Assembly: GCA_946807835.1 (NCBI GenBank)
Contig: OX327699.1
Location: 18,154,014-18,218,013, forward strand
DNA from: Ailanthus altissimus
Lineage: Eukaryota > Streptophyta > Magnoliopsida > Sapindales > Simaroubaceae
Length of the DNA stretch: 64,000 nucleotides
Direction: 5' to 3'
Both the position numbers and the translations under genes were made by a program. The notes beneath the pieces were generated by a model. That model had not been told where the DNA came from and did not search any database. It was given only the letters and a program-made list of their open reading frames with translations. Every line of letters starts with the position of its first letter. Position 1 is the stretch's first letter. Shown piece by piece: positions 12,783 through 23,894 of the stretch.

Positions 12783-13593
12783 ATTAGGTATGGTTCGATG
12801 CTCATAGAATTTAGTGTGTATAGATATGAAATCCGTCAATTTATATAGGTTAGTTATATATTTTGATGCTCTAAGAATTGTATTTTAGGAAGTCTTGTAG
12901 CCACAAGCATAAAACTCGAAAAAGAGTTTTTTGTATGGTTAAGCAATATCGCAAAGGAGCTTGCATATATTATTTACGAAAATATAATTTGGAGATAAGT
13001 TCACGATCGTATGTATAGAGATTTGATAGTGATGACCTATGTCTCTGCTCTTCTAAGATATAAGTGATGAAAGGATTATACGAATATGGTTGACCTCAGC
13101 TTGTGAGGTTCAACGCGCCATTTTGTAATATCCGTAATGTGTGTCTGAGGCATCGTTCATGGACTTACAGAAGAGTTTTGTAAGATAAATGGGTGTGAAC
13201 TTAAAGAGTCTCACAATATGAAGTATATTCATTGAGTACTGGAGTAGTGTACAGAGTTGAACGATTCAATCTTAAAAAATTTTGAAAAATAGAATTTGTT
13301 TCAAAATCTCTGAGGATGTGAAAGTTTAAGTGTTAAACTTATTATTATTATTATTTAATTAGTTGGCAAGAGTTTCCAAATAATTAAATTATAACACATG
13401 GTCACTTTAATAAACAAGTGTTCTTTATGCATGGATTCAATATGATACTTGTCTTTATACATGAGATGCATGAAAGACAAGTTCAAGTAGTCATTGGACA
13501 AGTATTATATAGTTTGAAAAAATGTTTCATTTTGGTCTTTGCAAAAGTCAAAACTATATAAAATCAAGTGAAAGTGTTTCATTTGATGCCTAA

Positions 13594-14085
13594 GAAGAAT
13601 GCTTTGTAAAAGTTACAAAATAATCCCCAAAAATACATCTTTGTCAAATCCAAATTTTAGAGAAGCAAAAAGAGTTGCGATGTAATCCAGTTACTAAAAT
13701 TCATGCTATTATCCTAGCATTATAATTCCACTAGCTATTGAAGTCTAAAGTTGTCAATGAATCATCTTTAAGGTAAGCTCCGATTTTGATTCTTCATCGA
13801 ATGGCTTTAAGGGTGAGTATTTTTGAATTTGTTAGTGTGAAGAATACTTTGTAAAAGTTACAAAATAATCCCTAAAAGTACATCTTTGTCAAATCCAAAT
13901 TTGAGATAAGCAAAAAGAGTTATGGTGTAATCCAACAACTAAAATTCATGCTACTATCCTAGCATTCTAATCCTACCAACTATTGAAGTCTAGAGTTGTC
14001 AACGAATCATCTTCAAGGTAAGCTCCAATTTTGATTTTTCATCAAATGGCTTCAAGGGTGAGTATTTTTGAATTTGTTAGTGTGA
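13594..14085 (+). repeat. 245-bp tandem duplication inside the solo LTR
   Basis: Two adjacent copies (13594-13838 and 13839-about 14085) both begin GAAGAATRCTTTGTAAAAG and end GAATTTGTTAGTGTGA. They differ by scattered substitutions and small indels. The unit lies in the 3' part of the + strand solo LTR. The related copia LTRs in this window do not show the duplication. Confidence 0.85.
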
Positions 14086-14439
14086 TAGACTTACATTAAA
14101 TATATGTTTGTTAAATAAGAAATTAAATTTTCATTCTATTCCATATATGTATGTTTGACATGCATTTTTGTAATTATTTAATAACCACTTAATCACATGC
14201 ATGTACTTAGATATAGCACTCAATAATAACAATAATAATATATGTATCCACTCACAAAAAACATGCTACTCTTGAGTTGGATCTGAATCTTAGAGTCTAG
14301 TAGTTACTGGTACTCTTCTTAAATCATAGGATATAAATATGTCATTAAAACTGATATGTATAAAAATTATTGAAACATAAACACTAACATTATAAAACTA
14401 TTATCTACTAAATCATTGGATATTAATATAACTACTCAA

Positions 14440-14725
14440 ACTGGTTTTCTAATTTTTTTAATTTCTTTTTCAACTAGCGAAATAGTCTTTCTATGCAATA
14501 CTTATTAGCAGTAGTCAATATTTAAACAAGTTTCTCGTTGTAGATCAAATTTGTCCTCAACTAAATTTGTTGGGTATTTAAAATATGAGAAAAGTCAGGT
14601 ATATACTTCTGTAATATAAATACATGAAACACATTATGAATGTGTGACAATTCAGACGATAATACTAGGCAATAAACAACCATATCAACTCTTTCAATAA
14701 TCTGTGCCGTGAGGTTTCTTATAAA
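14440..14725 (-). pseudogene. chromovirus integrase C-terminal fragment
   Basis: Read on the minus strand from about 14725, this resembles the segment of plant chromovirus pol between integrase and chromodomain: a LSSELSHIHNVFHV-like stretch, then KYIPDFSHIL, then a LIYNEKLV-like piece. Stops interrupt it. No LTR, RT or gag of this element is present, so it is an isolated fragment. It ends next to the mitochondrial insert. Confidence 0.65.
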
Positions 14726-15245
14726 GGTAGGTAGTCTTTACTTAACTCGACCTTCAGACGCCCAAAACTCCCATGCCTTTCTTGGTTGGACCAAGGCGAT
14801 TTCCGGCAAGTCTTTCTGAATTTTTAGAGCAAGAAGCGGAACTACAAGAAAACTTTCTTTATCTTTATGGATAACCAATCCATTTTCAAATATAGTTGGG
14901 AGACTTTACCCAAGAAATGGGTAAAAAAAATGGAAAGATCGGAACATGGGAATAGATCTGATACCAATACGGACTACCTATTTCAATTGTTGTGCTTTCT
15001 TAAATTGCATACCTATACAAGGGTTCAAGTTTTGATCGATATTTGCGGAGTTGATCATCCTTTTCGAAAACGAAGATTTGAAGTGGTCTATAATTTACTG
15101 AGTACTCGGTATATTGAAGAAGCGAAGCGAGCCTAGAGTAGCAGCCTATTACGTTTGTTTTTCAGGCCCCTTTACTTTCTTATTATATTAGTAAAGCGCT
15201 AGCGCCCCTCCTATAGGGGTCTTCCGCTATCAATGAAAGCGAAAG
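14726..15245 (+). other. nuclear insert of plant mitochondrial DNA (NUMT)
   Basis: About 0.5 kb looks mitochondrial rather than nuclear. It contains the first 82 codons of nad9 with upstream flank (ending GCAAGAAGCGGAACTAC...). Downstream is GC-richer sequence with AGCGCTAGCGCCCCTCC and GAAAGCGAAAGAAAG, typical of plant mitochondrial intergenic DNA. Outside, both sides return to AT-rich nuclear sequence. Exact edges are uncertain by tens of bases. Confidence 0.75.
14867..15136 (+). pseudogene. nad9: nad9 5' part fused to foreign tail (mitochondrial NADH dehydrogenase subunit 9)
   Basis: The frame opens MDNQSIFKYSWETLPKKW and continues with NTDYLFQLLCFLKLHTYTR and RRFEVVYNLLSTRY, the well-conserved N-terminal third of plant mitochondrial nad9. 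This is a complex I subunit of the peripheral arm, normally about 190 residues. After LLSTRY the family sequence stops and an unrelated tail IEEAKRA leads to a stop at 89 codons. The break could have arisen by recombination in the mitochondrion before transfer, or in the nucleus. It has no presequence and the C-terminal two thirds are absent, so it is not functional. Identity as nad9 is near certain. Confidence 0.92.
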
Positions 15246-17308
15246 AAAGAATAGGACTTAATATATCAAGGATGCTGATCAATCCTCTTACAGTGTTATG
15301 TGATATCTTTTTCTTGTGCTACTTTAAACTCGTTATTTTTATGTAAGAGAATGGCTAATGCTTTACAAATGATAGATGGAATTCTCCTTGTTTCATTTTC
15401 ATGTGGTCGTTAAATGGGAAAATTTTATTTGTAATAAACAAGAAATTAAACGGGGCATAATCCTAAATTGTAATTCACTCATGATATTAGAGAGAATAAA
15501 TACCATCACTTGCATATAGCTGAAGTGAAATTTGAGTAAGAAGACATTGAGGAAGGTTATGGGCAAGCGTCAAAAGTATAGGCACTTTTTTTTTTTTTGG
15601 TTAAAAGGAAATTATAAGCACTTTAGACGTTAATTTTTAAAAGTTTTTTAATTTTTTTTCAACATAAATGTTATTTATTCTTGTACTTGGAAAGAGAAAA
15701 AAATAAACATATCGTTTCGATTTAAAAATTCAAACCTATTCGAGGCTTAATCAAAATCAATATTATCATATTTTAATTAAAAAAATAAAAATACTGTTAT
15801 ATTTATATAATTAAAATATAAAATTTATATCTACGATGTGTAAATTATTAATTGATATTATATAATTACCTTATTAATAATAAATAAATAGTTAACATCT
15901 CTCTCATAAGAGTAATCACCGATTAACAACAATTAGCAACACGTCAATTGAAAATATATATTTTATATATATACTAAATGCTAATATCTAAGGTAAATTT
16001 GGTTATTAGATTTAGAAAATAGTAGTAAAGATTAACTTCCGTTAGATTGCTTTTTTTTGGTCTTACTCTAGGCCCAGTTTGTGCTTTGGACCAACAAAGG
16101 CCCAAAGGTTCGGCAGTCTCTTCATTTTATTTTTGCTTTCCCCCCCCTCCCCCCCCCCCCCCCTATTTTCACAAATACGAAAAGGTTCAGTTTGCAGACA
16201 CTGCTTAATGAATCACGTTGTACGTTAAATACGAAAAGGTTAAGTAATTGCTAATTTGTAATGTTCGTCTACAGTCCTCTCTTTGCCAATGACATTCATC
16301 CCGTCAAAAAGTTTCAAAAGTGACAGAAAATTATATCGAGTTGAGTGATGTCCGATGATTCTACCCGATGATAGGTGACGATTTGGTGTAGACGCATGAA
16401 TTTTGATCTATGGGACCCAATTCGGGAAACTTTTGTTTCTTGGCAGTCCAATAATTTAGGCTAAAGTCAGTCGAAAAAAGCTCAAAATTGATAGCCTGTG
16501 ACCATCAACGGAGGACTGTTACATCAGTTTTACATACATCTAAGTCCATAAAAAGAAGAATTATTGATGTATACGGCATATGGATTATGGGTTGCTCCCA
16601 ACATACTATCTCCTAATTATATTGTGTAATATATTCTAATGCATCATAAACTGTAATATGTTCTCCTTTATAGTTAATATGGCTAACAATATTGGTTATG
16701 GACAACAAATATGCAAATCAAACAGATGATTTTCTGCAGGCTTCTGGTTTTTCAATAAGCTATAGTCTCAGAATCTTGGTAAATTTCCTTAAAAAAGTCT
16801 TGCAAGGCCATAAATTTATTTCGAATTTTGCTTTTCTTCCACCAAATTTCTAGTGAATGTCGACTAAAATATTTGGCAGCTTTCAATTATAGGATGCTCA
16901 CTCTACAACTTGATAATTCACTATCACAAGATGGAGTATAGTAGCGGGCAAAGAAAATGAACACGAGGAGACAGCTGGGGACTTATCTTGAAACATGACA
17001 TAAGAAAGCATTTAACTTGGATTATCTGATGTGGAATCTTAAGCCAGGACCCTGCATCTAACGTACATCCCCAACTTTCTTGCCCTTAAAGACAAATTAG
17101 GTTACATCCCAAATTTAGGCCATCCTGGGCAGTTCCGTGTCATATGTATAAATTTGGCGCTTCCTTGTCCATTTCAGTCCAATAACTTTATGCACTTTCC
17201 CTATCCAACGTTCAGTATTTCTTTAGTCTCTCCGCTCTTTTAATAGCTTGCTCTACTGCAATCTTATTACCACTAGACCATTTAATCAAGTTTTATACTT
17301 AACTAGTT
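15246..17308. other. host DNA, no gene recognised
   Basis: The sequence is AT-rich with a T-run at 15586-15598 and a long C-run near 16141-16164. GGCCCA-type motifs occur near 16070-16100 and a TATAAAT-like box near 17146, as often seen in plant promoters. An exon-like stretch bounded by CTGCAG and GGTAAAT lies near 16735-16780, but it is short and unrecognised. I see no continuous coding sequence, RNA gene or complete transposon here. Confidence 0.45.
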
Positions 17309-18587
17309 TGATGGATATTTTTATATTTTAAAATTAAGTGTGAGTATATATTATTATAATAAATAATAAAAAAATTTATAAAGTCGGATATTAAATTCAC
17401 ATAGATAATTTTTATTTTTTATTAAATACTAAAATTATATATTTTTTGTAATTATTTAAAAAAATTAAATCTTAATTTTGTAATAAATTTAAGTAAAATA
17501 AAAGTACAAAAAATTAATGACACAACTCAAATAAAATAAAAAAATAGCAATATAGAGAAAGTCTAGAGTTAATTACTATCCTTTAATATATTTTCTAAAG
17601 ATTAATCCTTTTAATATGTATATCCTTCAATGCTTATTATTGGTCAAGACACAAATGTATTCACAAGCCTCTTCTAAGATCATGCAAGTATATCCTAATT
17701 TACCAAATATCTATATTTCTATGGTACTTGTAATAAATTAAAATTCATTAAGAACAAGTCTTATAGACCATACATGCCAATTAAGTATATTTCTATCCTA
17801 ATTTAAAACTTGCATATAAAATATTGAATGTTACTTCACAATTATGCACCAAATTATCTAGGTTTAAATACAATGATGCCTCTTCCAAGTTTATTAAAGT
17901 ATTACTAACTCAATCATAATATTGATCAGATATAATGAAGCATTAAGAATAAATAATTTGAATAATAAAGAATTGAGTTCAAATAAATATTAAAAAGATA
18001 TAACAATTAAGCTCACATATAAAGTTCAAGTAATAACCCTATAAAATAAATTTATCTCATGATAACAAGAGAATTATGGCAGAAAAATAAAATAAATATG
18101 ATACAACCAAAAGCAAACCAATATAGACGTCAATTTGCAGTTGGTTGATACGCTAAAGATTCGTCAATAATCTCTTACTTCCTTGAATTTCTCTTACTTC
18201 TCTCTTTAAAATTGCTCTTCTTAACTGTGTTGTAGCTCTAAAAGCTCTAAGTTGTGTGCCTTTGAAATCTAAAATGAGTGGTCTTTATATAGGGATTGAT
18301 TGGAGTTGTATTTCTTTTAGGATTAGAAAAAAGTGCACTGTTCACCGCTGCATGAACACTGTAGCACAGGTACTGTTCACGTGCAACTATTTATAGAGTA
18401 TTGTAGCAAATACTGTACCATATATTTTGTCTTGTTTTTCTTAGATTTTTATCCTTAATTACTCCATTGACTTCAAACCTATAAAATAACAATTAAACAT
18501 AAAAAAAAAGTTAATATTTTTTTAATTAAAATGAGCAATTAATCAAGTTGAGGGAGTGAAAATAATAGATATAATTTACGCTTATCA
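17309..18587 (-). mobile_element. old Ogre/Tat/Athila-type solo LTR
   Basis: The + strand starts TGATGGATATTTTTATA and ends TTACGCTTATCA, i.e. on the minus strand TGATAAGCG...CATCA. It matches 42716-44171 along its length: the block GTATTCACAAGCCTCTTCYAAG, then CATACATGCCAATTA, then GAAGCATTAAGAATAA. Possible duplication TAGTT (17304-17308) against CAGCT (18588-18592) has two transitions. At 18340-18420 it carries a CACTGTTCACCGCTGC region of the type common in such LTRs. It is about 1.28 kb, more diverged than the pair at 41-44 kb, and has no internal region. Confidence 0.7.
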
Positions 18588-18957
18588 CAGCTCGATTATC
18601 AAATTTTTAGAATAATGACAAAATAATGATTCGAAGTGCATGCTCCGGTAATTTTGGTAAATCTTTGCAAGTTCGTTCTACTTTTCTCAATGTTTGTCCT
18701 ACACATCTTAACTTTGACTATGTGCATGGTCTATGATGGATCATTTTCATTTCATGTATTCATGCTCGCATGGTTACTGCATGTTTCCTTTCCACGTTTG
18801 TTATGTTAGTATTTTAACTCTTATAACTTGTTTAGAAAATATAATAAATGTACATTAAATATCAAGATAAATCACACAAAGAGAATACAAGAAATTTAAT
18901 GCAATTTACTCTAATTTTGGCTACATCTACGAATGAAAAAATAATCCACTATAATCT

Positions 18958-19838
18958 TATTGGCCGAAAAAAATAGTTCTTTCGGGCCAATGAACTTTAA
19001 ATTTATTTTAGGAGAGAATCAGAACTTTAGGCTTTCTCTGAATGGGCTTTGCTTTAGGCCTTCTTGGGCTTCTTACTTATATCGCTCCTACAAACACAAG
19101 GAAAACACAATAGTTAATACCTCTCCACTGGTGGTTCTGACAAAGACCCTCCGATACTTAAGTCAGACTACTAGAAGACATTATAGAAATTTGGAGATTG
19201 TTCAGAGAATTTGTATAGAGTGCTTAGAGTCAGAACCCGTTTTTAGTCATTTCTTCCCTTTACATAGCATCAGGACTAAGACTTCAAGGATGGATATTTA
19301 TGTCATCATTGAATTGCTCAACGTGGATGAAGGCAGGCGATCAAGATGTTTGTCTCGCATAACTTGAGTGGGGGGGGGGACATTTTTTTCTCTAATTTAA
19401 AGATCCTTCTTTAATGGTAGTGTAAGCTATCACACTCAATGACTTGTCTTATTCGAGTCACTGTCTTAATATCTCTATGGTTTGCAAAGCTAGCTTTCTA
19501 AAATAGCTGACTCAACTGTTCAACATTTTTCAGTAATCTTGGCAGTTTTAGGAATGCTTATTGATAAATGTCTCAGCATATTTGCCATATCGGTTTCCTT
19601 ATGATGTTTGCACTACACTAGTTAAAGCCTCTTGGGTGTGTGACTAGTGTTGAGCTAAGTGCTTAGGTTGAACTTGAGCTGCTTAAAGTGATGAGATGAT
19701 TTTTCGAGCAGGTTTAGGGCTTACAGACCCGTCTCCTTAAGTGGGACTAGTTGTTAACCCTGATGTTGGGCCAGCCCATCTGAATAAAGTAGGCCATGGG
19801 CTTGTTATTTAGGCATTTGGAGATTTCCAGGGGGAACA
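18958..19838 (-). repeat. 3' LTR of the Tat element
   Basis: 881 bp, aligned along its length with 48611-49491, for example AACTTTAAATTTATTTTA near 18990 and the AATATCTCTATGGTTTGCAAAGCTAG region near 19470 and 49110. The first bases TATTGGCCGA are a mutated TGTTGAGTGG. A 135-codon + frame at 18960-19367 has a counterpart frame in the other LTR (48523-48888) because the LTRs are copies; it is not treated as a gene. A G-run at 19370-19379 is a slippage tract. Confidence 0.85.
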
Positions 19839-20449
19839 AGGCTATATTAGTTTCAAGTTTTGATTAATCAAAACTTGAAACTTTTCTTGATTTTCTTGCT
19901 CAGCATGTGCTGTGTTCTAGAAAAGCTCGAGCAAATCAATCGGCTTTAAACGAGTTTGTATTGTTATGGCTTGGTGTCTAGAGTACTACTCTAGTATACA
20001 CGTTGTAGCTTTTCGGTGTCCGTTGTATACTTTGAGGATATTTAACTAACTCTAAGTAGATTGCTTTTTGTCACCCTAAGCTTTATACTTCTCTAAATCT
20101 TTGGCATTTATGACCCATTATGATACAAATCTTGAAATGTCACACCTGCAGTATTTAAAGAGGTGCTCAGAACATCAGAATCAATCTCAACAGTTGGTTC
20201 GCCCTACATCGTATAGCTAGGGAGTATGAAATGGAATGTCACATCTATTTAGAACTGAAGTGACATTACGGCGACTCGAAAGATCTGGTCTGTTGATTTT
20301 TAAATTGAATGGTCCAGATAAAAGGCAACTGAGGAGACGTCCATTAATGGTGTCTGTTGATGTGAAGCAAAGCATTAATCATTTGAAATGACGTCTTTTG
20401 GACTACACAATAATCATAATCGTTCCTTTCATCTGAACGGTCACGATCC
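19839..20449. other. Tat element sequence between 3' LTR and antisense gene promoter
   Basis: There is no coding signal. The expected polypurine tract next to the LTR is not clear (the minus strand reads AATATAGCCTT), so it has probably decayed. Short inverted repeats lie near 19845-19880 (AGTTTCAAGTTTTGATT followed by AATCAAAACTTGAAACT), a near-perfect 17-bp palindrome that could form a hairpin. Sequence up to 20449 would be the upstream region of the antisense gene. Confidence 0.5.
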
Positions 20450-20811
20450 TCTTTAAACCTAAAATTATATAAAGCCCCATATTGGTGAAAATCCATCTCT
20501 TGCTTATCATTGTCTTCTTTCTCAAGCACTTATGAGATTAGAGCTTCTAGTATTAAGGCACTTCGGTGATCGTTAACTTGAACGGTGCATCTTCTTTTGA
20601 TATTTGTGCTTTAAAAGGTGAGTCATGCTCTTTCTCGTCCAATTTCTAGGTTCTTTTACTGTGTTTGGTTTGCTATTCATATTCCTTAGTGAAATACTAT
20701 ACACAAAATCTTAATGTTGTCTATTTTCTTGTTTGGTTTTCCTTTTCATAGTGTGGTTGCCCTATTTTCTTGCCCTTTGCATCAATTTAATTTCTAGGAA
20801 AATTTATATTT
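20450..20811 (+). promoter_or_regulatory. TATA box, leader and 5' UTR intron of the antisense gene
   Basis: The sequence AATTATATAAAGCCCC at 20464-20479 is a good plant TATA box. The presumed leader runs to AAAAG|GTGAGT, with the donor GT at 20618. A T-rich intron ends TTTCTAG at 20797, and the gene's ATG follows at 20812. Intron length is 180 bp. The arrangement gives the + strand gene its own transcription start, independent of the element LTRs. It is inferred from motif quality and spacing only. Confidence 0.55.
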
Positions 20812-21276
20812 ATGGCATTAGGACATAGAATAGATTTAGGCCTTCCTATCATTAACATGGCTGTTGAAGAGGACGCTGAAAGCCCCGAGGTCCCAATTGT
20901 TAGGAGAACAGAGAAGGCCAGTGGAGGTGGCGTGGCTTCTACTTCAGTAGGTGATATGGCCTCCACCTTGTTAGTAGTTATTGATGACCCCGAGTCGATC
21001 TCGGGTATAAAAGTGGGGCTGAATTAAAGGCTGACCCCAAGGATCTTACTTGGGAACTTCTAAGGTCTTTTGAGGTTGAAAATCTAAAGTTTGAATTGGA
21101 TATGAGATATCGAAAATCTAGGATGACCCAGGCAGACCTAAACTCCTTAAGGGCCACCTATAACATTTCAGACTCGATAAACCCTTAGGCTCCCTACACT
21201 TGATGATTTTTTAAGCAACCATTCTGATGGGGAAGTAGTAATCCACGCTGAGTTTCTTCGGCTCAGTCTTAGGCTG

Positions 21277-22087
21277 TGATTGGTGCTATAGTAGCTAAGT
21301 GCACACTATCGTATCAAGTAAAATAGGATTTAAGTCTAGATATTATTCCCACAAAGGTTATACGATCTAATTCTTCAATCAATTACTAAAATTATGTCTA
21401 CTTAACTTTTATTCAGAGGAATCTAAAATCTGAAATTTAATTAACTAATCTAGTTCTATCAATTAAACTAAACCTAAACAGCAAATAAACAAAAAGATAA
21501 ATTCACCAAAGGATAATAATTTAGAGTATAGACTCATCCCTAATATTTCATTGGACTCATTATTATCTTAGTTAATCACTTAATACGAATTGATTGGCTT
21601 ATACATTAATCTCATCACAACCTCTGTCAATAGTCAAGTAACTATATTACGCATTCTAACAATCACATATATCTCTATAGTAATCAAATTAGAATGTAAA
21701 TTATTGAGATCAAGTCTAAACCATACCATAGATGCCATTTCGGTATATGTCTATCCTATATGAAACTCATAGTTGTTACTTATGATCATATATTAAACAA
21801 AATAGGCTAAACACATGAATCCATTTGTCAAGTATAATGAAAGCATTCAAAATATTAATCATGTATAATGAAAGTATTACAATCAAGATAGACTGAATTA
21901 ATTATATGTATTAAGTTCAATAACTAAGAAGTAACAAAATTCAACTACATACTAGGTTCACATAGTCTAACCATAGACTAATAAGTTTAGCTCATCAAAA
22001 AATCAAAACTATCAAACCAATCCTTAAGAACAGCAAGAACAAGAACATACTAATAAGAAAAGAGAAGAAAAACTAATCAAGAAGATG
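21277..22087 (-). repeat. 3' LTR of the Ogre/Tat/Athila-type element (partial)
   Basis: It matches 24920-25423 and then 33919-34194 in order, for example AAATCTGAAATTTAATTAACTAA near 21430 and 25070, and CATACTAGGTTCACATAGTCTAA near 21940 and 34060. Similarity ends at AATCAAGAAGA near 22087, whereas the 5' LTR continues another ~540 bp. So this LTR has lost its U3 start, or the junction was rearranged. Confidence 0.75.
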
Positions 22088-22702
22088 CTATTTTTTTCTT
22101 TTAAAATTATTGCTAAGTAAACTCAATATTTATGGTGCTACCGGTAAATTTTAGGATAAATAAACTTAAAGTCTTTAGGCTTGTAATGTGGTTAAATAGA
22201 AAAATGGGTAATTAGGCTTAAATAGGGTGACTAGAGATAAATATACTCTAAGGTAGGCTAGAAAATGCTCAATCGGTTCAAAGATGGCCTAATGTCAATT
22301 TCTTTTTTATATGTTTCCTAGAATTTCACCTCAAGTAGTAATCAAGCAAGTTCTAGAGTGTTAGTTTTTGAGACTGTGGTGTACTACTTAAGCATAAAGT
22401 ATTTCTAAGCAAAAAATTCAACTAATACAAGCTTATCTCAATGTGCTCAAGAGTAAGTGATCAAAAATAAAGTTGAACTCAGTTCAAGATTTATAATATA
22501 AGAAGTATCTCAAGCATTTATTATTTCCTATAGGCTTGTGAAAATAAACTCGGCCAATATTCTATATCTTATTATACACTAATAATTATCATCTCAACCA
22601 AAACTTAACAACCTTAAAAAATAATTACCCACAAGATAACTAATCAATAAAAGCAACAAAATAAACACAAGAAAGTGTTTCCTACCCTCAAACTTAAATT
22701 AG
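22088..22702 (-). other. 3' internal spacer with pre-LTR motif
   Basis: On the minus strand GACATTGAGGACAATGTC, AATTTAAGTTTGAGGGTAGG (22683-22702) is the block that plant Athila/Ogre-like elements carry shortly after pol. It is followed by a spacer containing TATTTATCTCTAGTCACCC and TTTAACCACATTACAAGCC (22180-22250), which I also associate with the 3' noncoding part of this group. There is no coding sequence. Confidence 0.6.
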
Positions 22703-23894
22703 ACATTGTCCTCAATGTCGAACAATAATCTTAGAAGTAAGAAAAACTTTCGAAGTAAGAAAAACTTCCATAGTAAATGAGGTTAAAGCATTGCAATGTT
22801 GTTGCCTATTGATTAGACTGTGGTTCATTTGCTCTTAATACTTATAATTTCTTATGCTGCCTCTTTAAATGCTCCACTTACTAATTTTATTCCTAAAAAG
22901 AAGCATCCTTGTATGTGAGTTTCTTGGGCTTTCTTTCTTTTTTGCTTTCATATTCTTGTAATTAGATCTTGGGTAGCAACGTATTCTTCTTTCTTGTGCT
23001 TCTCCAGAAAGACTTGAATCTTAGACCTATGAAGGGGTTCTTTTGTGCCATTCTCTTTGATCCTTTCTTCTCTATGCTTCTCTTTTTCTTTTTCTCTTAT
23101 GCTTTAACGCCTTATTTTTTATGTGAGGATTCAACATCTCCATATCTTTGAGCTCTTGAGCATTTGGCGGCACCACATTAATACTGCAGCAGTTAAGTAA
23201 TATAGTGTGCATGGACTGATTCTATTCTTTGTTACTTGTATTTTATACTATGTTGTTACTTTTTTGTACCTTAGAATGTTGTTACACTTTAATATTACTT
23301 TTTGCACTTTCCTTTGTTGAAAATTCTACACTTTTTTTTAGATTCTACATTATTTTCTGGACTGGTATGCTGCTAATTTTATGTTTCATTACTTGTCTGA
23401 CACCTTTGTAGCCATTGAGAAAAAGAAATAGACAGTTTATATAGTTGCACTTTATTTTTCTGCACTTCCATATCCCTTATACTTAATGGTAGTGGTGTGG
23501 ATGTATTCTCTTGTAAAATCTTACCACTCCTCAAGTTAATAGTTTGGCATTGCAATACATTCCCTCTTAGATTTGTCTTAGTATCGCTTGGTAGAGTTCC
23601 TTAAGGTCTTTTGTTAATTAATGTAGCAAGTTTTCCTATTTGGACCTCTAAAGTTTTCAAGGACGTTAAATGATTTGTAAGATGGCATCGCTAGACTTTA
23701 TATATTGTATAGACATGTCTTCCAAAGCTAGCTTTTTTTTTTCTTGTGGTGACTGGAATCTTGGGGGTTTCTATAATCTAGATGACTCTCTTTGGTTATT
23801 ATGCAAAGAGAAGTTTAGATGATCTCTCTACACCAGATTGTAGGAATTTGATTATAAGTTAGGTTGTTGTTAGTTAAAATAGCTCATATAATTC
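22703..23894. other. unassigned T-rich stretch inside the nested element
   Basis: About 1.2 kb lies where pol should be, between gag and the pre-LTR motif, but I find no RT, RNase H, integrase or protease motifs on either strand. Two 60-codon + frames (22969-23151 and 23229-23411) are Phe/Leu-rich and look like T-rich noise. It could be a deletion scar plus filler or an unrecognised insertion; no target duplication was found. Confidence 0.4.

Larger units (their letters stand above)
1194..14222 (+). mobile_element. solo LTR of a long-LTR copia family, split by a later copia insertion
   Basis: The element starts TGTTAAAGTTAGTGCTTAC at 1194 and ends GCACTCA at 14222. It is flanked by a perfect 5-bp duplication ATAAT (1189-1193 and 14223-14227). 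Its two halves, 1194-1839 and 12788-14222, add up to about 2.08 kb and match, in opposite orientation, the LTRs of the two copia elements here (25424-27623 and 31799-33913, 1840-4128). An example is CATTGTAGATCTAAAGGAGT near 1314. No internal region belongs to it, so it is a solo LTR left by LTR-LTR recombination. A minus-strand copia element of the same family sits inside it at 1840-12782. Confidence 0.82.

Noticed and set aside
16141..16164. Long C-run (also 60739-60779)
   Set aside because: Simple homopolymer tracts; may even hold sequencing-length errors; no feature depends on them.
17130..17308. Possible host promoter with TATAAAT near 17146
   Set aside because: No coding sequence follows before the solo LTR at 17309 or resumes at 18588; kept only as a remark in the host-DNA entry.
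18960..19367. 135-codon + frame, with a partner frame at 48523-48888
   Set aside because: Both lie in the two LTRs of the Tat element, so their similarity follows from LTR identity. No domain was recognised and the direction is opposite to the element.
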